A stretch of DNA of 64,000 nucleotides from Cichorium intybus (taxonomy: Eukaryota; Streptophyta; Magnoliopsida; Asterales; Asteraceae), in assembly GCA_023525715.1 (NCBI GenBank), contig CM042017.1:75683666-75747665 (forward strand), read 5' to 3'. A model generated the notes under the pieces. The model saw only the letters and a list, made by a program, of their open reading frames with translations. It ran no database searches and was not told the DNA's origin. The position numbers and the translations under genes are program-made. Below are positions 14,101 to 22,850 of this stretch, piece after piece. How positions within the stretch are numbered: the stretch's first letter is position 1; every line of letters starts with the position of its first letter.

Positions 14101-15193
14101 TTTCCATGAGAAAGTCAAAGAGTTTGGCTTCTCTAGGAGCGAGGATGAGTCCTGCGTATATGTCAAGGCTAGTGGGAGTATAGTCACTTTTCTGGTGCTG
14201 TATGTCGATGACATACTGCTCATGGGAAACGATATTCCAACCTTGCAAGATGTTAAGGCTTGGCTTGGGAAATGTTTCGCCATGAAGGACCTAGGAGAGG
14301 CTGCCTATATTCTTGGGATTAGAATATTGAGAGATAGGAAGAAGAGACTGATTGGACTCAGTCAGGGTACATACTTGGATAAGGTACTAAAGAGGTTTAG
14401 TATGGAAAATTCCAAGAAGGGAGAGCTGCCTATCCAAAGTAATGCGAAGCTGAGTAAGACTCAAAGTCCGAGTACAGACGAGGAAATAGCTGAGATGAGT
14501 CGAGTACCATACGCTTCGGCTGTGGGATCGATCATGTACGCTATGACGTGTACTCGCCCTGACGTGGCTTTTGCCTTAAGCATGGTCAGTCGGTACCAGG
14601 GTAACCCTGGAAGGGCGCATTGGATAGCTGTGAAAAATATACTCAAGTATCTGCGAAGGACAAAGAACATGGTGTTAGTCCTCGGTGGCAGTGATACCTT
14701 GAGAGTTGAAGGATATACAGATGCCAGCTTTCAGACGGATAGAGACAGTGGTCGGTCTCAGTCGGGCTGGGTATTCCTTTTGAACGGTGGAGCAGTGACT
14801 TGGAAAAGTTCCAAGCAAGAAACAGTGGCTGATTCTACGTGCGAATCAGAGTACATAGCAGCAAGTGAAGCGTCAAAGGAAGCGGCTTGGCTGAAGAACT
14901 TTATCGGTGACCTTGGAGTAGTCCCGAGTATTCAGGAGCCCTTGGAACTGTTCTGCGATAATGAAGGTGCGGTCGCCTTGACAAAGGAACCGCGAGATCA
15001 TGGAAAGTCCAGACATATCGACAGAAAGTACCACTACATCAGGCATAGGGTAGAAGAAGGTCACCTCCTTGTAAAGAGGGTATCATCGGAAGATAATCCT
15101 GCAGATCCCTTGACAAAGGCTCTGAGTAGGATTAAGCATAATCAGCATGCTAGGAGCATTGGATTAAGAGATGATATAAGTTTTAGTAATTAG
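11162..15193 (+). CDS. Copia gag-pol polyprotein, intact (1343 aa)
   Basis: A single open frame for the capsid and enzymes of the inner Copia. By residue: gag about 20-230 (LNGTNYNDWIRNIKMAL at 28-44), zinc knuckle CFYCKEKGHWKRSC at about 270, aspartic protease with the active DTG in WVLDTGCG at about 315, GAG-pre-integrase LWHSRLGH at about 454, integrase core HTDVCGP at about 515, RSDRGGEY at about 578 and NGVAERRNRT at about 612, RT from about 830 with YVDDILLMGN at about 1013, RNase H VEGYTDASF at about 1183 and SKEAAWLKNF at about 1239, ending near ADPLTKAL. The start is the first ATG after the leader, just past a run of T. No stop or frameshift; length is normal for plant Copia. The start codon was chosen because gag homology begins within 30 residues. 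Confidence 0.96.
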   Translation: MSSADQSAPQSNSSVPSILSLCSRVQLNGTNYNDWIRNIKMALRYENKEYVLETELVDVDPETATPEEIASYQKHTDDATKVACIMIATMNPELQRIYEDYWPYEMHKELAEKFRKQERIERCEVVKDFTNSKPKDGESICTHVQRMQGYVERLRKLAMPVPEQLAVDIVLNSLPSSYDQFRLAYHLNNNQANMTELHRMLRVAEDGMKGKSVPSVNQPVLAIGSGRGKKRKGPPKQNWREKVQAGSSSNGSRTKTSQIPCVANPDEANCFYCKEKGHWKRSCPKYLQDVKDGKVKPSTAGIYTISKNSPSSNSWVLDTGCGFHICSDMQGLKESREVEHGRLNLIMGNRRSSPVTKIGVYSLVLSSEVCLDLLDCCYSPEMARNIISFHALFRQGFHFSFDNNIGSISVFKNGILNFTAYPCNGVYETVKCVDNLGQSVNYIDSTSDMEKACLWHSRLGHISKKRIAQLQKDGVLESFDLKSDDVCESCLLGKMTKSPFKGSFERGEGLLDIIHTDVCGPFRSTTKDGTRFYVTFTDDFSRYGYIYLIKHKSDTFEKFKEFKNEVENQLGRKIKMLRSDRGGEYLSIEFLDYLKECGIVSQLTPPRTPQLNGVAERRNRTLLDMVRSMMSRASLPIHFWGYALETAAHILNLVPTKKVAKTPHEMWTGKAPSLAHIKVWGCEAFVRRETQDKLADRSEKCFFIGYPKQSFGYLFYRPSEDVVFVARRAVFRERELVFKEDSGSTIDLEEIQESSDDATLGETSNQHEEEVPVGPTDVSLPLRRSSRVSMPPEFYGFHITSDGDTFVSDRTLINLDEPANYQEAVAGPESAKWKEAMDSEIKSMYDNQVWNLVDNVPGRKTVGCKWIFKKKTDMDGKVHTFKARLVAKGFTQTPGVDYDETFSPVAKIKSIRIMLAIAAFHDYEIWQMDVKTAFLNGKLTEDVYMNQPEGFVDAKYPNKVCKLERSIYGLKQASRSWNLCFHEKVKEFGFSRSEDESCVYVKASGSIVTFLVLYVDDILLMGNDIPTLQDVKAWLGKCFAMKDLGEAAYILGIRILRDRKKRLIGLSQGTYLDKVLKRFSMENSKKGELPIQSNAKLSKTQSPSTDEEIAEMSRVPYASAVGSIMYAMTCTRPDVAFALSMVSRYQGNPGRAHWIAVKNILKYLRRTKNMVLVLGGSDTLRVEGYTDASFQTDRDSGRSQSGWVFLLNGGAVTWKSSKQETVADSTCESEYIAASEASKEAAWLKNFIGDLGVVPSIQEPLELFCDNEGAVALTKEPRDHGKSRHIDRKYHYIRHRVEEGHLLVKRVSSEDNPADPLTKALSRIKHNQHARSIGLRDDISFSN

Positions 15194-15979
15194 ATAGGTT
15201 CGAAACTTGTAACAATGTATTGTATTTGACTCTTGTGATTTAATAATAGAGATTTATTATGGTTCACTACTCTTGTCAGTACTTTATCATTGTGTTTCAT
15301 TTTGCATGTTTTACTTCCTGAATAATTGGATTATTCAAATATCCACAGTCGATTACACTTTAAGGGAGTAAGTGTGAAGTAAGACTGTCATGAATTGGTA
15401 ATAGATTGTCTAAGGAGTTAGACATTGCAATTGGATTGCTGAACCATTCGTGAGTACTTGGAAATGGAGATTTGAGTATTGGATAAACCCGCGCTCAATG
15501 GATTGCTTCATGGATTACATCACGAGCAATGTTGAGACGATAATATCTCTTGATCTTTAAGCTAAGACATATGAGTTATGATTTATTAGACGGTTGTTCA
15601 TTGATAATATGAAAACGCATCGGTAACTCGGTGTTATAAAACGTATTGTTGTGAGTGATTTGTCTGGTAAAAGACATAAGTATATGAGTCGAAGTTTATT
15701 CGTCCCTTGACCCTAACGGGAAACAGATATCTGTAGGCCTCTCGATGATTTTGAAGTTGACTAAAATGGTTGGCCAACCGGGACTAAATTGGTAGTCTAA
15801 GAGTCATATGCAAATCGGAAATCGAGGAACAGTGAATCAGACCAGATTGATTTTATCCATGTCTTGGGTCTGAAAATATCTTGTTGGACGGAGGATCATC
15901 TGATCACTTATCTTTGGACAAGAACTGACTGGGTCAGAGTTCAGACAATTAAAGTCATAGACTTATCCAAGTGGGAGAC
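15194..15979 (+). other. 3' noncoding region and polypurine tract of the complete Copia
   Basis: No ORF. The part from about 15310 is similar to 63384-64000 in the non-autonomous Copia (for example ATTCAAATATCCACAGTCG, with one difference in the partner). It ends in the purine tract AAGTGGGAGA (15969-15978), which should prime plus-strand synthesis next to the 3' LTR. Confidence 0.8.
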
Positions 15980-16749
15980 TGTTGGATTAGGTGTCTAAGC
16001 CATGACTTGTAATTAAACTTTTATCTTATGGTTAAAAGCAAAGTCCATTTGGGTTGCCCTCATGGGTGGAGGAAAGATAGTTCAGTAGAGAGAATAGTTG
16101 ATTTATTAATTGTATAATAAATCAATAGAATATATATATATGGTTTATCAATATATTTAAGTGCTAATATATTAATTAGAAACTATATTAATTAATTGAG
16201 ATTTAATCTAGAATTAATTGGATTTAATTTGGAGATTAAATTAATTAATTAAAAGGTGCAGGGACTGGTTTGGTATTTATTCAATAGTTGAATAACTGGC
16301 CAGGAAAACCAGGGACCAAAAGTGGCGCCACCTTGGAGGCTTCTCCAAGGGTTTGGCGAAACCCTAATTAGGGTTTTGGTAAGCCTGGTCCAAGTGGTCA
16401 AAAGCCTTGTCCAGTTGGAGGCTCCTTAGGGTTTCAGGTGTAACCCTTGGAGGCTATAAAAGGAACCCCCTGGCACCTCATTCTTCACGCCATCTTCTCT
16501 CTGGATTTACTCTGCTGGACTGATTCTTCCATCACCTGGGTGTGACTTTCATCTGAGGCAGGATAATTTTGCTGCTGCTTAAAAGGATCATAAGATCTAA
16601 GGTTGGTTTTTCTTGATTCTTCTTTAGAATTGAATTGTATCCTTTAGGTTCTTAGTTCTAATCTTCATAGAAGAAAACATAGATCAATATTAGGGTTGCA
16701 TGTGAACCTTAGGTTATTTTGTGTTCATTGATTGCATAGAAACCCTTCA
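15980..16749 (+). repeat. 3' LTR of the complete Copia
   Basis: 770 bp, same length as and apparently identical to the LTR at 9124-9893. Followed by the duplication CTTAT. Confidence 0.95.
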
Positions 16750-16754
16750 CTTAT

Positions 16755-17040
16755 ATGGTTAAAACGGTTTCTTCAAGAATTGGGATTTCCACAAGCAGAA
16801 TACATCATTCATTGCGACAGTCAGAGTGCTATGGACTTGAGCAAGAATTCGATGTACCATTCCCGCACTAAGCATATCGATATCCGTTATCATTGGCTTA
16901 GAGAAGCAATCGAGAGAGGAGAATTGAAGTTGTCAAAGATCAACACAAATGACAATCCTGCAGACATGTTGACCAAGGTGGTGACACAAGACAAACACAA
17001 ACTATGTGCTGACATAGTTGGGTTAATGATTGTTCAATAG
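16755..17040 (+). CDS. Tork-type Copia gag-pol, C-terminal RNase H part
   Basis: Continuation of the polyprotein at 5387-9123 after the inner insertion. It carries the end of RNase H and the Copia C-terminal signature: IIHCDSQSAMDLSKN, TKHIDIRYHWLREA, NPADMLTK. The in-frame stop is TAG at 17038-17040. The ATG at 16732 lies in the inner LTR and is not a real start. Confidence 0.92.
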
Positions 17041-17041
17041 A

Positions 17042-17056
17042 GGCTGGAGGGGGAGA
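17042..17056 (+). promoter_or_regulatory. polypurine tract of the Tork-type Copia
   Basis: GGCTGGAGGGGGAGA lies two bases before the 3' LTR and is the expected plus-strand primer site. Confidence 0.85.
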
Positions 17057-17058
17057 TT

Positions 17059-17387
17059 TGTTGATTTCCAGCCTCCATCTAGAAGCCTTCCATTCTAGAA
17101 GCCAACATTGTTGACAAAGCTTAAGGTGGTAAATTTGATCTTCTCTTCCAAGAATTCAATGTGTTCATATACTATAGATTTAGTGGCTAGTTTAGCTATA
17201 AATAGAGGCTTAAGTTTCAGTTCTTAGACATCCAAAACACACCACAAACACATAGAGTTAGAGAGAAACACTTAGAGTGTAAGTGTTAGAGAAAGGGTTG
17301 GTTTTTTGTAATAGTCGAGTGTGAGAGTTGCTCCTCCTATTGTAATTCTGTTCTAGTGTTAAATAGAAGAGATTTCCAATCCCAACA
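17059..17387 (+). repeat. 3' LTR of the Tork-type Copia
   Basis: 329 bp, same length as and apparently identical to 4410-4738. TATA box at 17197-17204. Followed by the duplication AAGTG. Confidence 0.95.
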
Positions 17388-17392
17388 AAGTG

Positions 17393-17852
17393 TACCATAT
17401 TTATTTTCAAAATTTTTTACAATGCTCCATACATGATCAAATTTCCATTCTTTTTTCAACTTTGAATTTTCAGACATCATATAGTTGGATTGATCAAAGT
17501 GCTTATCATAATATATAAAAAGTTTGTTATTAAAAATTAAACAAGCTAATAAAAAAGGTTATATATGTATACTTACAATATCGTTAGATAAAGCACCACT
17601 TGGATGTCTATTTTCACATTGTTTGGAACATGCATGTAGTTTTCTTATAGCTCGTACAATATTTTGAATGCGAGATTGGAGAGACCTCCTTGAACATTCG
17701 CTCCATACTTTAACTTTTCTACTGTTGTAATCCTCTTCGACACGAGACCAAAATTGATCGGATGTTTGATACACACCTTTAATGGGATCTTGGGTAATTT
17801 CAATATAAACTAGACATAAAAGCTTATCTTCTTCATAACTATATCCGATCAT
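17393..17852 (-). pseudogene. PIF/Harbinger ORF1 (SANT/Myb-like), N-terminal and central piece
   Basis: The minus-strand frame 17559-17852 contains YEEDKLLCLVYIEITQDPI, TSDQFWSRVEEDYNSRK and RSLQSRIQNIVRAI. This is the SANT-like DNA-binding protein that accompanies PIF/Harbinger transposases (often mis-annotated in plants as glutathione S-transferase T3-like). After a probable intron, 17393-17510 continues with WKFDHVWSIVKNFENKYGT. The remainder lies at 4212-4404 beyond the Copia. The original gene is head-to-head with the transposase at 17960. In-frame stops between pieces could be intron or decay. Confidence 0.75.
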
Positions 17853-17959
17853 ACATACATTTTTGTTAAATAATGAAGAAACTAGTTTTTTCCTTGACTA
17901 TATATATGATATGTCTGAAGTATGTTAACGAAGTGATGCCTTGCTTGTTGTTCCTTCGC

Positions 17960-18812
17960 ATTGTTAACTAAGTAAAGTCTCATGATAACTACTTTATGCA
18001 ACGTATGGATTCATACAGAAAGTCTGGATTATCATATCTCTAGAAAATAATGGTTGTGTCTCGGATGCTTGCATATGGTCAACCAGCAGATGCCACAGAC
18101 AAATATGTTAAGATAAGTAAATCAACAATATCTAAGATCACCTACTACAAATGATATTGCAAGGGTTTTGTTTGTTAATGAAAAATGAGGCTTTCCAAGA
18201 ATGTTGGGAAGTTTAGATTATATGCATTGAAAATGGTAAAATTGTGCTATTGGGTGGACTAGAAAATATAGTGGTCATAGTGGGTCACCAACTATTATTC
18301 TCGAAGCTGTCACATGTTACGATCTTTGGATATGACATGCTTATTTTAATATGCTAGGCACCAACAATGATATAAATGTATTAGTCTTGCCACCTTTTCT
18401 CCGATCCGGCTCAAGGTATGGTATTGCACCCCTACTCATTATGTTATTCAAGCGAAAGTTTACAACATTGGATATTACTTGGCATATATCCAAAATGGAC
18501 CACTCTTATACAAACTATTCATAAACCAACAAGTCTAAAAAAGAAATATTTGCTACGCAAGAAAAAGCATGTCAAAAGAGGTATTACAGGAGGACATAAC
18601 GACTGGACGCATTATTTTACATAACATGATAATCAATGATGAACATGATTTTGACACACCAATAAAAGTTGAAAGAAAACTAATGATTGATGAAGATAGT
18701 CGATTTCAATAATTTATTGCTTGATATAAACATATTAAAAATGAAGAAACTCACTTCAGTTTACGGAATACGTTAGTCAATCATTTGTGAGAAATTTATT
18801 TCACCACACAAG
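17960..18812 (+). pseudogene. PIF/Harbinger transposase (DDE_Tnp_4), decayed
   Basis: Pieces in order across several frames: RMLAYGQPADATDKY (18066-18110), a piece ending in GWTRKYSGHSGSPTIILEAV (to about 18310), HAYFNMLGTNNDINVL (about 18335-18385), IYPKWTTLIQTIHKPTSLKKKYL (18480-18555; shown in part), IILHNMIINDEHDF (about 18610-18650), and C-terminal KNEETHFSLRN (about 18735-18770). These match the order of the Harbinger nuclease. There are stops and frameshifts, and a deletion before the HNMII block removes part of the catalytic region. Not functional. Confidence 0.85.
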
Positions 18813-19535
18813 GTATTAACTTTTTCGAATACATTATTTTAATAAATTCTGCTTTAATAAAATCATAATTACTCTAAATTAATTGTATACAAATAATTTA
18901 TTTTGTTATAACATAATTTAGAATATTAATAAAAGAACATAATACTTATATGCTGAAAGCTAATACATAAATTGGATAAATTTAACAATTAATGGAAGAA
19001 AACAAACATACTAGAAATACTCATCTTGAGGTAAAAATGATGTGAAAAATACAAGTGGATTGGTGATAGGCGACTTTTTACACCATTTTTTACTCCAAAA
19101 AGGGAGTAAGAAATGGAGGTGGATTGGAGAAGGTCCAAGTGAAATCCCAATTTCAAACAACATCCGGTCATCCACTATGGGGACACTACAATTTACCTCC
19201 CCACATACTACAAAAGAAATTCAAAATAACTTGATGCAAAACAACAACCTATATAAATAAACATCATACCAACAATTCAAAATAACCTTATCATCAACAA
19301 TCTCAAAGTACCAAACAACAAATTCATACAAACCAACCTTCCCTCCCTCTTGGAATTGCGAATTCGGTGCCATTTTTTAGCTTTTATTTTCCACAAAAAC
19401 CAAGAGACTCGGGGCATCATAAACGCTTGAAATTCACAAGTCTACATCAATCAATAACTTTGGACTCAAAACCAAAAGTCAAACTGGTCAAAAAGAAAAC
19501 AGTTTGTTGGTGGTTGTTGTATTGTGAAAGATGTT
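18813..19535. other. right part of the Harbinger region and spacer to CCDC25
   Basis: AT-rich; no gene recognised. 19040-19260 contains one 72-codon plus-strand frame with no recognised domain. The right terminal repeat of the Harbinger element should lie here but I could not identify it. The end closest to 19535 probably includes the CCDC25 3' UTR. Confidence 0.35.
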
Positions 19536-22500
19536 TTACATGAAGTCCTCTTCGAGTTCCTGTAAGGACTTGTGAGTGGATGCAATTTCTTTGTTGGAAG
19601 TCATTTTGTCAGCAACCATCAGATTTTTGTAACTTCGAACCTCCGCTTGTCTCTCCTTTTCCAGCCTCTCCATTTCCTCTCGCCGTTTCTGTACCAAATA
19701 TCAAAATCACCAAATTACAGAAAAGCCCTTGTACTTTCACCATTTTATCGATTTGGTCACTTAAGTGTTTTCTTTAGTGAGTAAACCATTATACCTTTTT
19801 TTTTTTTTATCATTTTAAGAAATGACACTTTCACCATTTGACTATTTTTTGTGGTGATTAAACCATTGTCCTTTTTTGAGTAAGTTACATTTTGGTCCCT
19901 GAGTATAGATGATTTTTGCAATTTTGGTCCCAAAAAGTTTTCTCTTGCTATTTCGGTCCTTATTTAAGGTTTTGGCCCCTGTTCCAAGTAATATGACTAT
20001 ATTTTGGGACCAAAAGTGCAAAAATCAGCGATACTAAGGGACCAAAAGTGCAAAAATCAGCAATACTAGGAGACCAAAAGTAGTCATTTTACTTGGAACG
20101 TGGAATAAAAACATTACAACTACCTCAAATAAGGATCAAATTTGCAAGAGAAAACTTACTAGGACCAAAATTTCAAAAATCAACTATAGTCGGTGAAAAC
20201 AAATGTAATTACTATAAAAGATAGTTAAGTGGCTAAATCGACAAAAAGGTTACCTGCTTACCCTATTAGGGCAAAAATAAAGATTTTTCAGTTAAGCCAC
20301 TGAACTATTACGTTTTATCAATATAGCCACTGAAGTATCATTATCATAATCATAAAAATAATAAAAACTCATTAGGACTAATCGATACTATAATGGGGAA
20401 GTACATTATACTTTTTTCTGTTATTTTTTAAACCTTTTTCAAAACTGAATAACTGGAAAAAGATGGTCTTTAGAAAGTTCAAATTTTTTTCAATAATATA
20501 TATAATATATTATCAGTATAAAAAAATAAAAAATACACTCACTTTGTCTCTCAGCTGCTGCTTCCTCTCTGCTCTTTCTGCTGCATTAACTGCTTCACGT
20601 TCAGCTACACATCAACAAAATAAAAAATTAACTCATGACAATATAAAATCTACAGAAAATTATAATAACAATTCTAATTTTGTCACTACACATTACTAAA
20701 ACCACTGTATTTTTCAAAATTAAGAGTAAATTACACTTTTGGTCCCTGTGGTTTACACAAAACTACAGTTTTGGTCCTAGTTTTGAAAATCTTGTACCGG
20801 TGGTCCATGTGGTTTCCAAATCTTTCACTTTTGGTCCCTGTGGTTTCCAAATCTTTCACTTTTGGTCCCTCCCTCTGTTACCGTTTGTGTAAACCATAGG
20901 AACCGAAAGTGAAAGATTTGGAAACCACAGGGACCAAAAGTGAAAGATTTGGAATCCATAGAGATCATTGGTGCAAGATTTCAAAACTTGGAGTAAAACT
21001 GCAATTTGATGTAAACCACAGGGACCAAAACTGTAATTTACTCCAAAATTAATTATTTTGGTAACTTCACTTTTAACCGTTTTTGTAACAGTTTTCGAAA
21101 GTTGGAGGGTTTCAATAACAATCCTTAAAGTCCAAAAACTAAATTATAAACAAAGAGGTAAAGTACGTTGCTATTTAAAGTACCTTTAAGATCAGGTTTT
21201 CTTTCCACTTTTGTCCTGTTGAGTCTATTAACTACCTCATTTATTCGCTTTTCCACCCTCACAGTGCGCACCTGAACACAAAACCACAAAGTACGTTGCT
21301 ATTTTAAGCATCTTTGATCTGTTTTTTCTATCAAAAAAAATAATATTTTTACAAGTAGTTTAAAATTGACTCACAGCTTTATTGTTGTGGAAACCAACTT
21401 GACCAACATCCATTGATGGACTCTTCTTTAAGTTTTGCCAAGGAGTATACACAACATCAATGTTGTTCACTTTATTTCCTGTCAATTTCAACATATATTC
21501 AATTTCTACCCATTTTTAAAAATGTCTCAATTGTTGCATTCGATAATATTAATAAGAAAAAAAGTAGAAAGTTACCTTGGATGGAATTAGCTTTGACAAG
21601 TTGAGCACAATCTTCTAGAAGGCCTTCAGAAATGTCATCAATTGTTTGACCTTTTCGCATCCTCAAATAAACATGGGCAGAAGACATTTTGTCCACATGG
21701 AACCTGAGGTAGAAAAAACCCTGTATGATAAACTAAATATAAGGTGATAATAATTAATCCAAAATTAAAAAGATTTCTCATGTTTGCCCCCGAATCGTTT
21801 TATGTCAATTACTCAAATTAGCCCATCTAAAAAGATGTTCTTAAAATGGATCAATTTTATTATCTCTCATTTCCCCATTTTATTATTTAAAGGACTTTGA
21901 TATTCTAAAAATGATCAATTTTATAGCTACATTAATTTCAATGTATAAAAAGTAAACAAAATGGAACTAAGTTATAAACTCAAGTTTGTGGACATTTGAG
22001 ATGGTTTATGTAAAGAGTGGTCTGTGAGTTGTAAATTAAGAAGCTCTTGGTAATTATTTTATTTATTAAGATTTAAGCCTGATCATATTATAATGAAACT
22101 GACAAAAGCTTCTTTTGTGGATTGCAGCAATTTATAAAACCTGACGAAATTAAAAATGAGTCGAAGGAAGTTGCGAGTTATTGGAATTTGGGCGATGTAA
22201 AAAACACAATTTCCAATTTCCTTCACCACCAACACTATTACCTTCGTAAAAGCTGCAAAGGTAAGAAATTTGATGCACATGCACACGCATACAAGTTAAA
22301 AACTGATAATTCAGTCCGCATAGAAGCAATTGGATCAAGAACATCAATTAAAAACCATCAAGTTTTACATACACAACGATCTCCATCCATAGATATGATT
22401 CCATCGTGTTTTCAATTATGCGAATTGCAAAGTAAACGAAAGAAGAGAGAAGGGTATACCAAATGTCCTCTGGGAACCCGTATTTGATGAGTTCTTCGTT

Positions 22501-22572
22501 CTCGAATTTGTCAAGACCCATGAAGATGGTGTAGTCTCCGGCTTCTGGTCGGGCTTTGAAGTAGAACACCAT
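19536..22572 (-). CDS. CCDC25-like protein, six exons, complete (215 aa)
   Basis: Homologue of the conserved eukaryotic coiled-coil domain-containing protein 25. Exons on the minus strand are 22460-22572, 21576-21703, 21375-21478, 21184-21271, 20543-20604 and 19536-19688; introns are GT-AG and the frame is continuous to TAA at 19536-19538. Residues 1-115 form the NFACT-R/DUF814-type domain (MVFYFKARPEAGDYTIFMG, then KMSSAHVYLRM, LVKANSIQGN, VVYTPWQNLKKS, GQVGFHNNKA). Residues about 116-200 are a charged helical coiled coil. The C terminus is acidic. Length matches the family. An ATG nine codons upstream is in frame, but family alignment supports MVFYF as the start. In animals a CCDC25 protein has been reported to sense extracellular DNA; its plant role is not established. 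Confidence 0.95.
19878..20217. mobile_element. fold-back element in CCDC25 intron 5
   Basis: About 340 bp with inverted ends (AAGTTACATTTTGG near 19881; AAATGTAATTACT near 20203-20215) and an interior of TTTTGGTCCC-type words on the left mirrored by GGGACCAAAA words on the right. It forms a long imperfect hairpin. No coding capacity; exact ends and target duplication not determined. Confidence 0.6.
20724..21044. mobile_element. 321-bp fold-back MITE in CCDC25 intron 4
   Basis: Inverted ends GAGTAAATTACA (20724) and TGTAATTTACTCC (to 21044), flanked by a perfect 8-bp duplication AAAATTAA (20716-20723, 21045-21052). Almost the whole element folds on itself: GGTCCCTGTGGTTT words on the left arm, AAACCACAGGGACC on the right. 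Each arm contains tandem repeats of a unit of about 31 bp. 8-bp duplications fit hAT-type mobilisation, but the source family is unknown. Confidence 0.85.
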
Positions 22573-22850
22573 CTTCGCTCTCTTTGCTCTCCACAAAGGA
22601 GACTCTTTTCTCTCTGTCCCTCTCTCTAGGGTTTGCGTTTGGGAAAAGAGGAGAGAAGACGACTCCTTATTGCTTTATTTTGTCGATCAAAGTTGAAAAG
22701 AATGAAACGCGTAGTTCACGGGCCTTTGCTTTATGGGATGGGAATGTTCGGACTCAAAATAACGGGTCGGGTACACGATCAAAGTATCAAACTTTCTCAA
22801 ATTCATTGTATCAAACTTTCTCAAATGTTTACCTAATATAATTTACATAA
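22573..22850 (-). promoter_or_regulatory. 5' UTR/promoter region of the CCDC25-like gene
   Basis: Minus-strand upstream sequence with a telo-box-like AAACCCTA at about 22625-22633 and a CT/GA-rich 5' UTR (22590-22630). Two short plus-strand frames here match nothing. Confidence 0.45.

Larger units (their letters stand above)
9124..16749 (+). mobile_element. complete, potentially autonomous Copia LTR retrotransposon
   Basis: A 7,626-bp element inserted in the RNase H region of the Tork Copia. LTRs are 770 bp each (9124-9893, 15980-16749), start TGTTGGAT, end CTTCA and look identical. The target duplication is CTTAT (9119-9123, 16750-16754). It has a primer-binding site, a 1.25-kb leader, one uninterrupted 1343-codon gag-pol frame, an 786-bp 3' noncoding segment and a purine tract. 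All parts expected of an active copy are present. I did not assign it to a named Copia lineage with certainty. Confidence 0.96.
4410..17387 (+). mobile_element. Tork-type Ty1/Copia LTR retrotransposon, interrupted by a second Copia
   Basis: LTRs of 329 bp each (4410-4738 and 17059-17387) begin TGTTGAT and end CAACA; I see no difference between them. The target duplication is AAGTG (4405-4409, 17388-17392). The primer-binding site is complementary to initiator Met-tRNA, and a purine tract precedes the 3' LTR. Gag-pol order (gag, protease, integrase, RT, RNase H) defines Copia; the N-terminal gag and RNase H resemble Tork/Tnt1-like elements. The Copia at 9124-16749 is inserted near the end of RNase H. 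Removing it and one duplication copy leaves an element of about 5.3 kb. Confidence 0.95.

Noticed and set aside
16732..16754. ATG at 16732 as start of a 102-codon protein
   Set aside because: The first codons come from the inner Copia's LTR; the real frame is the Tork polyprotein resuming after the insertion.
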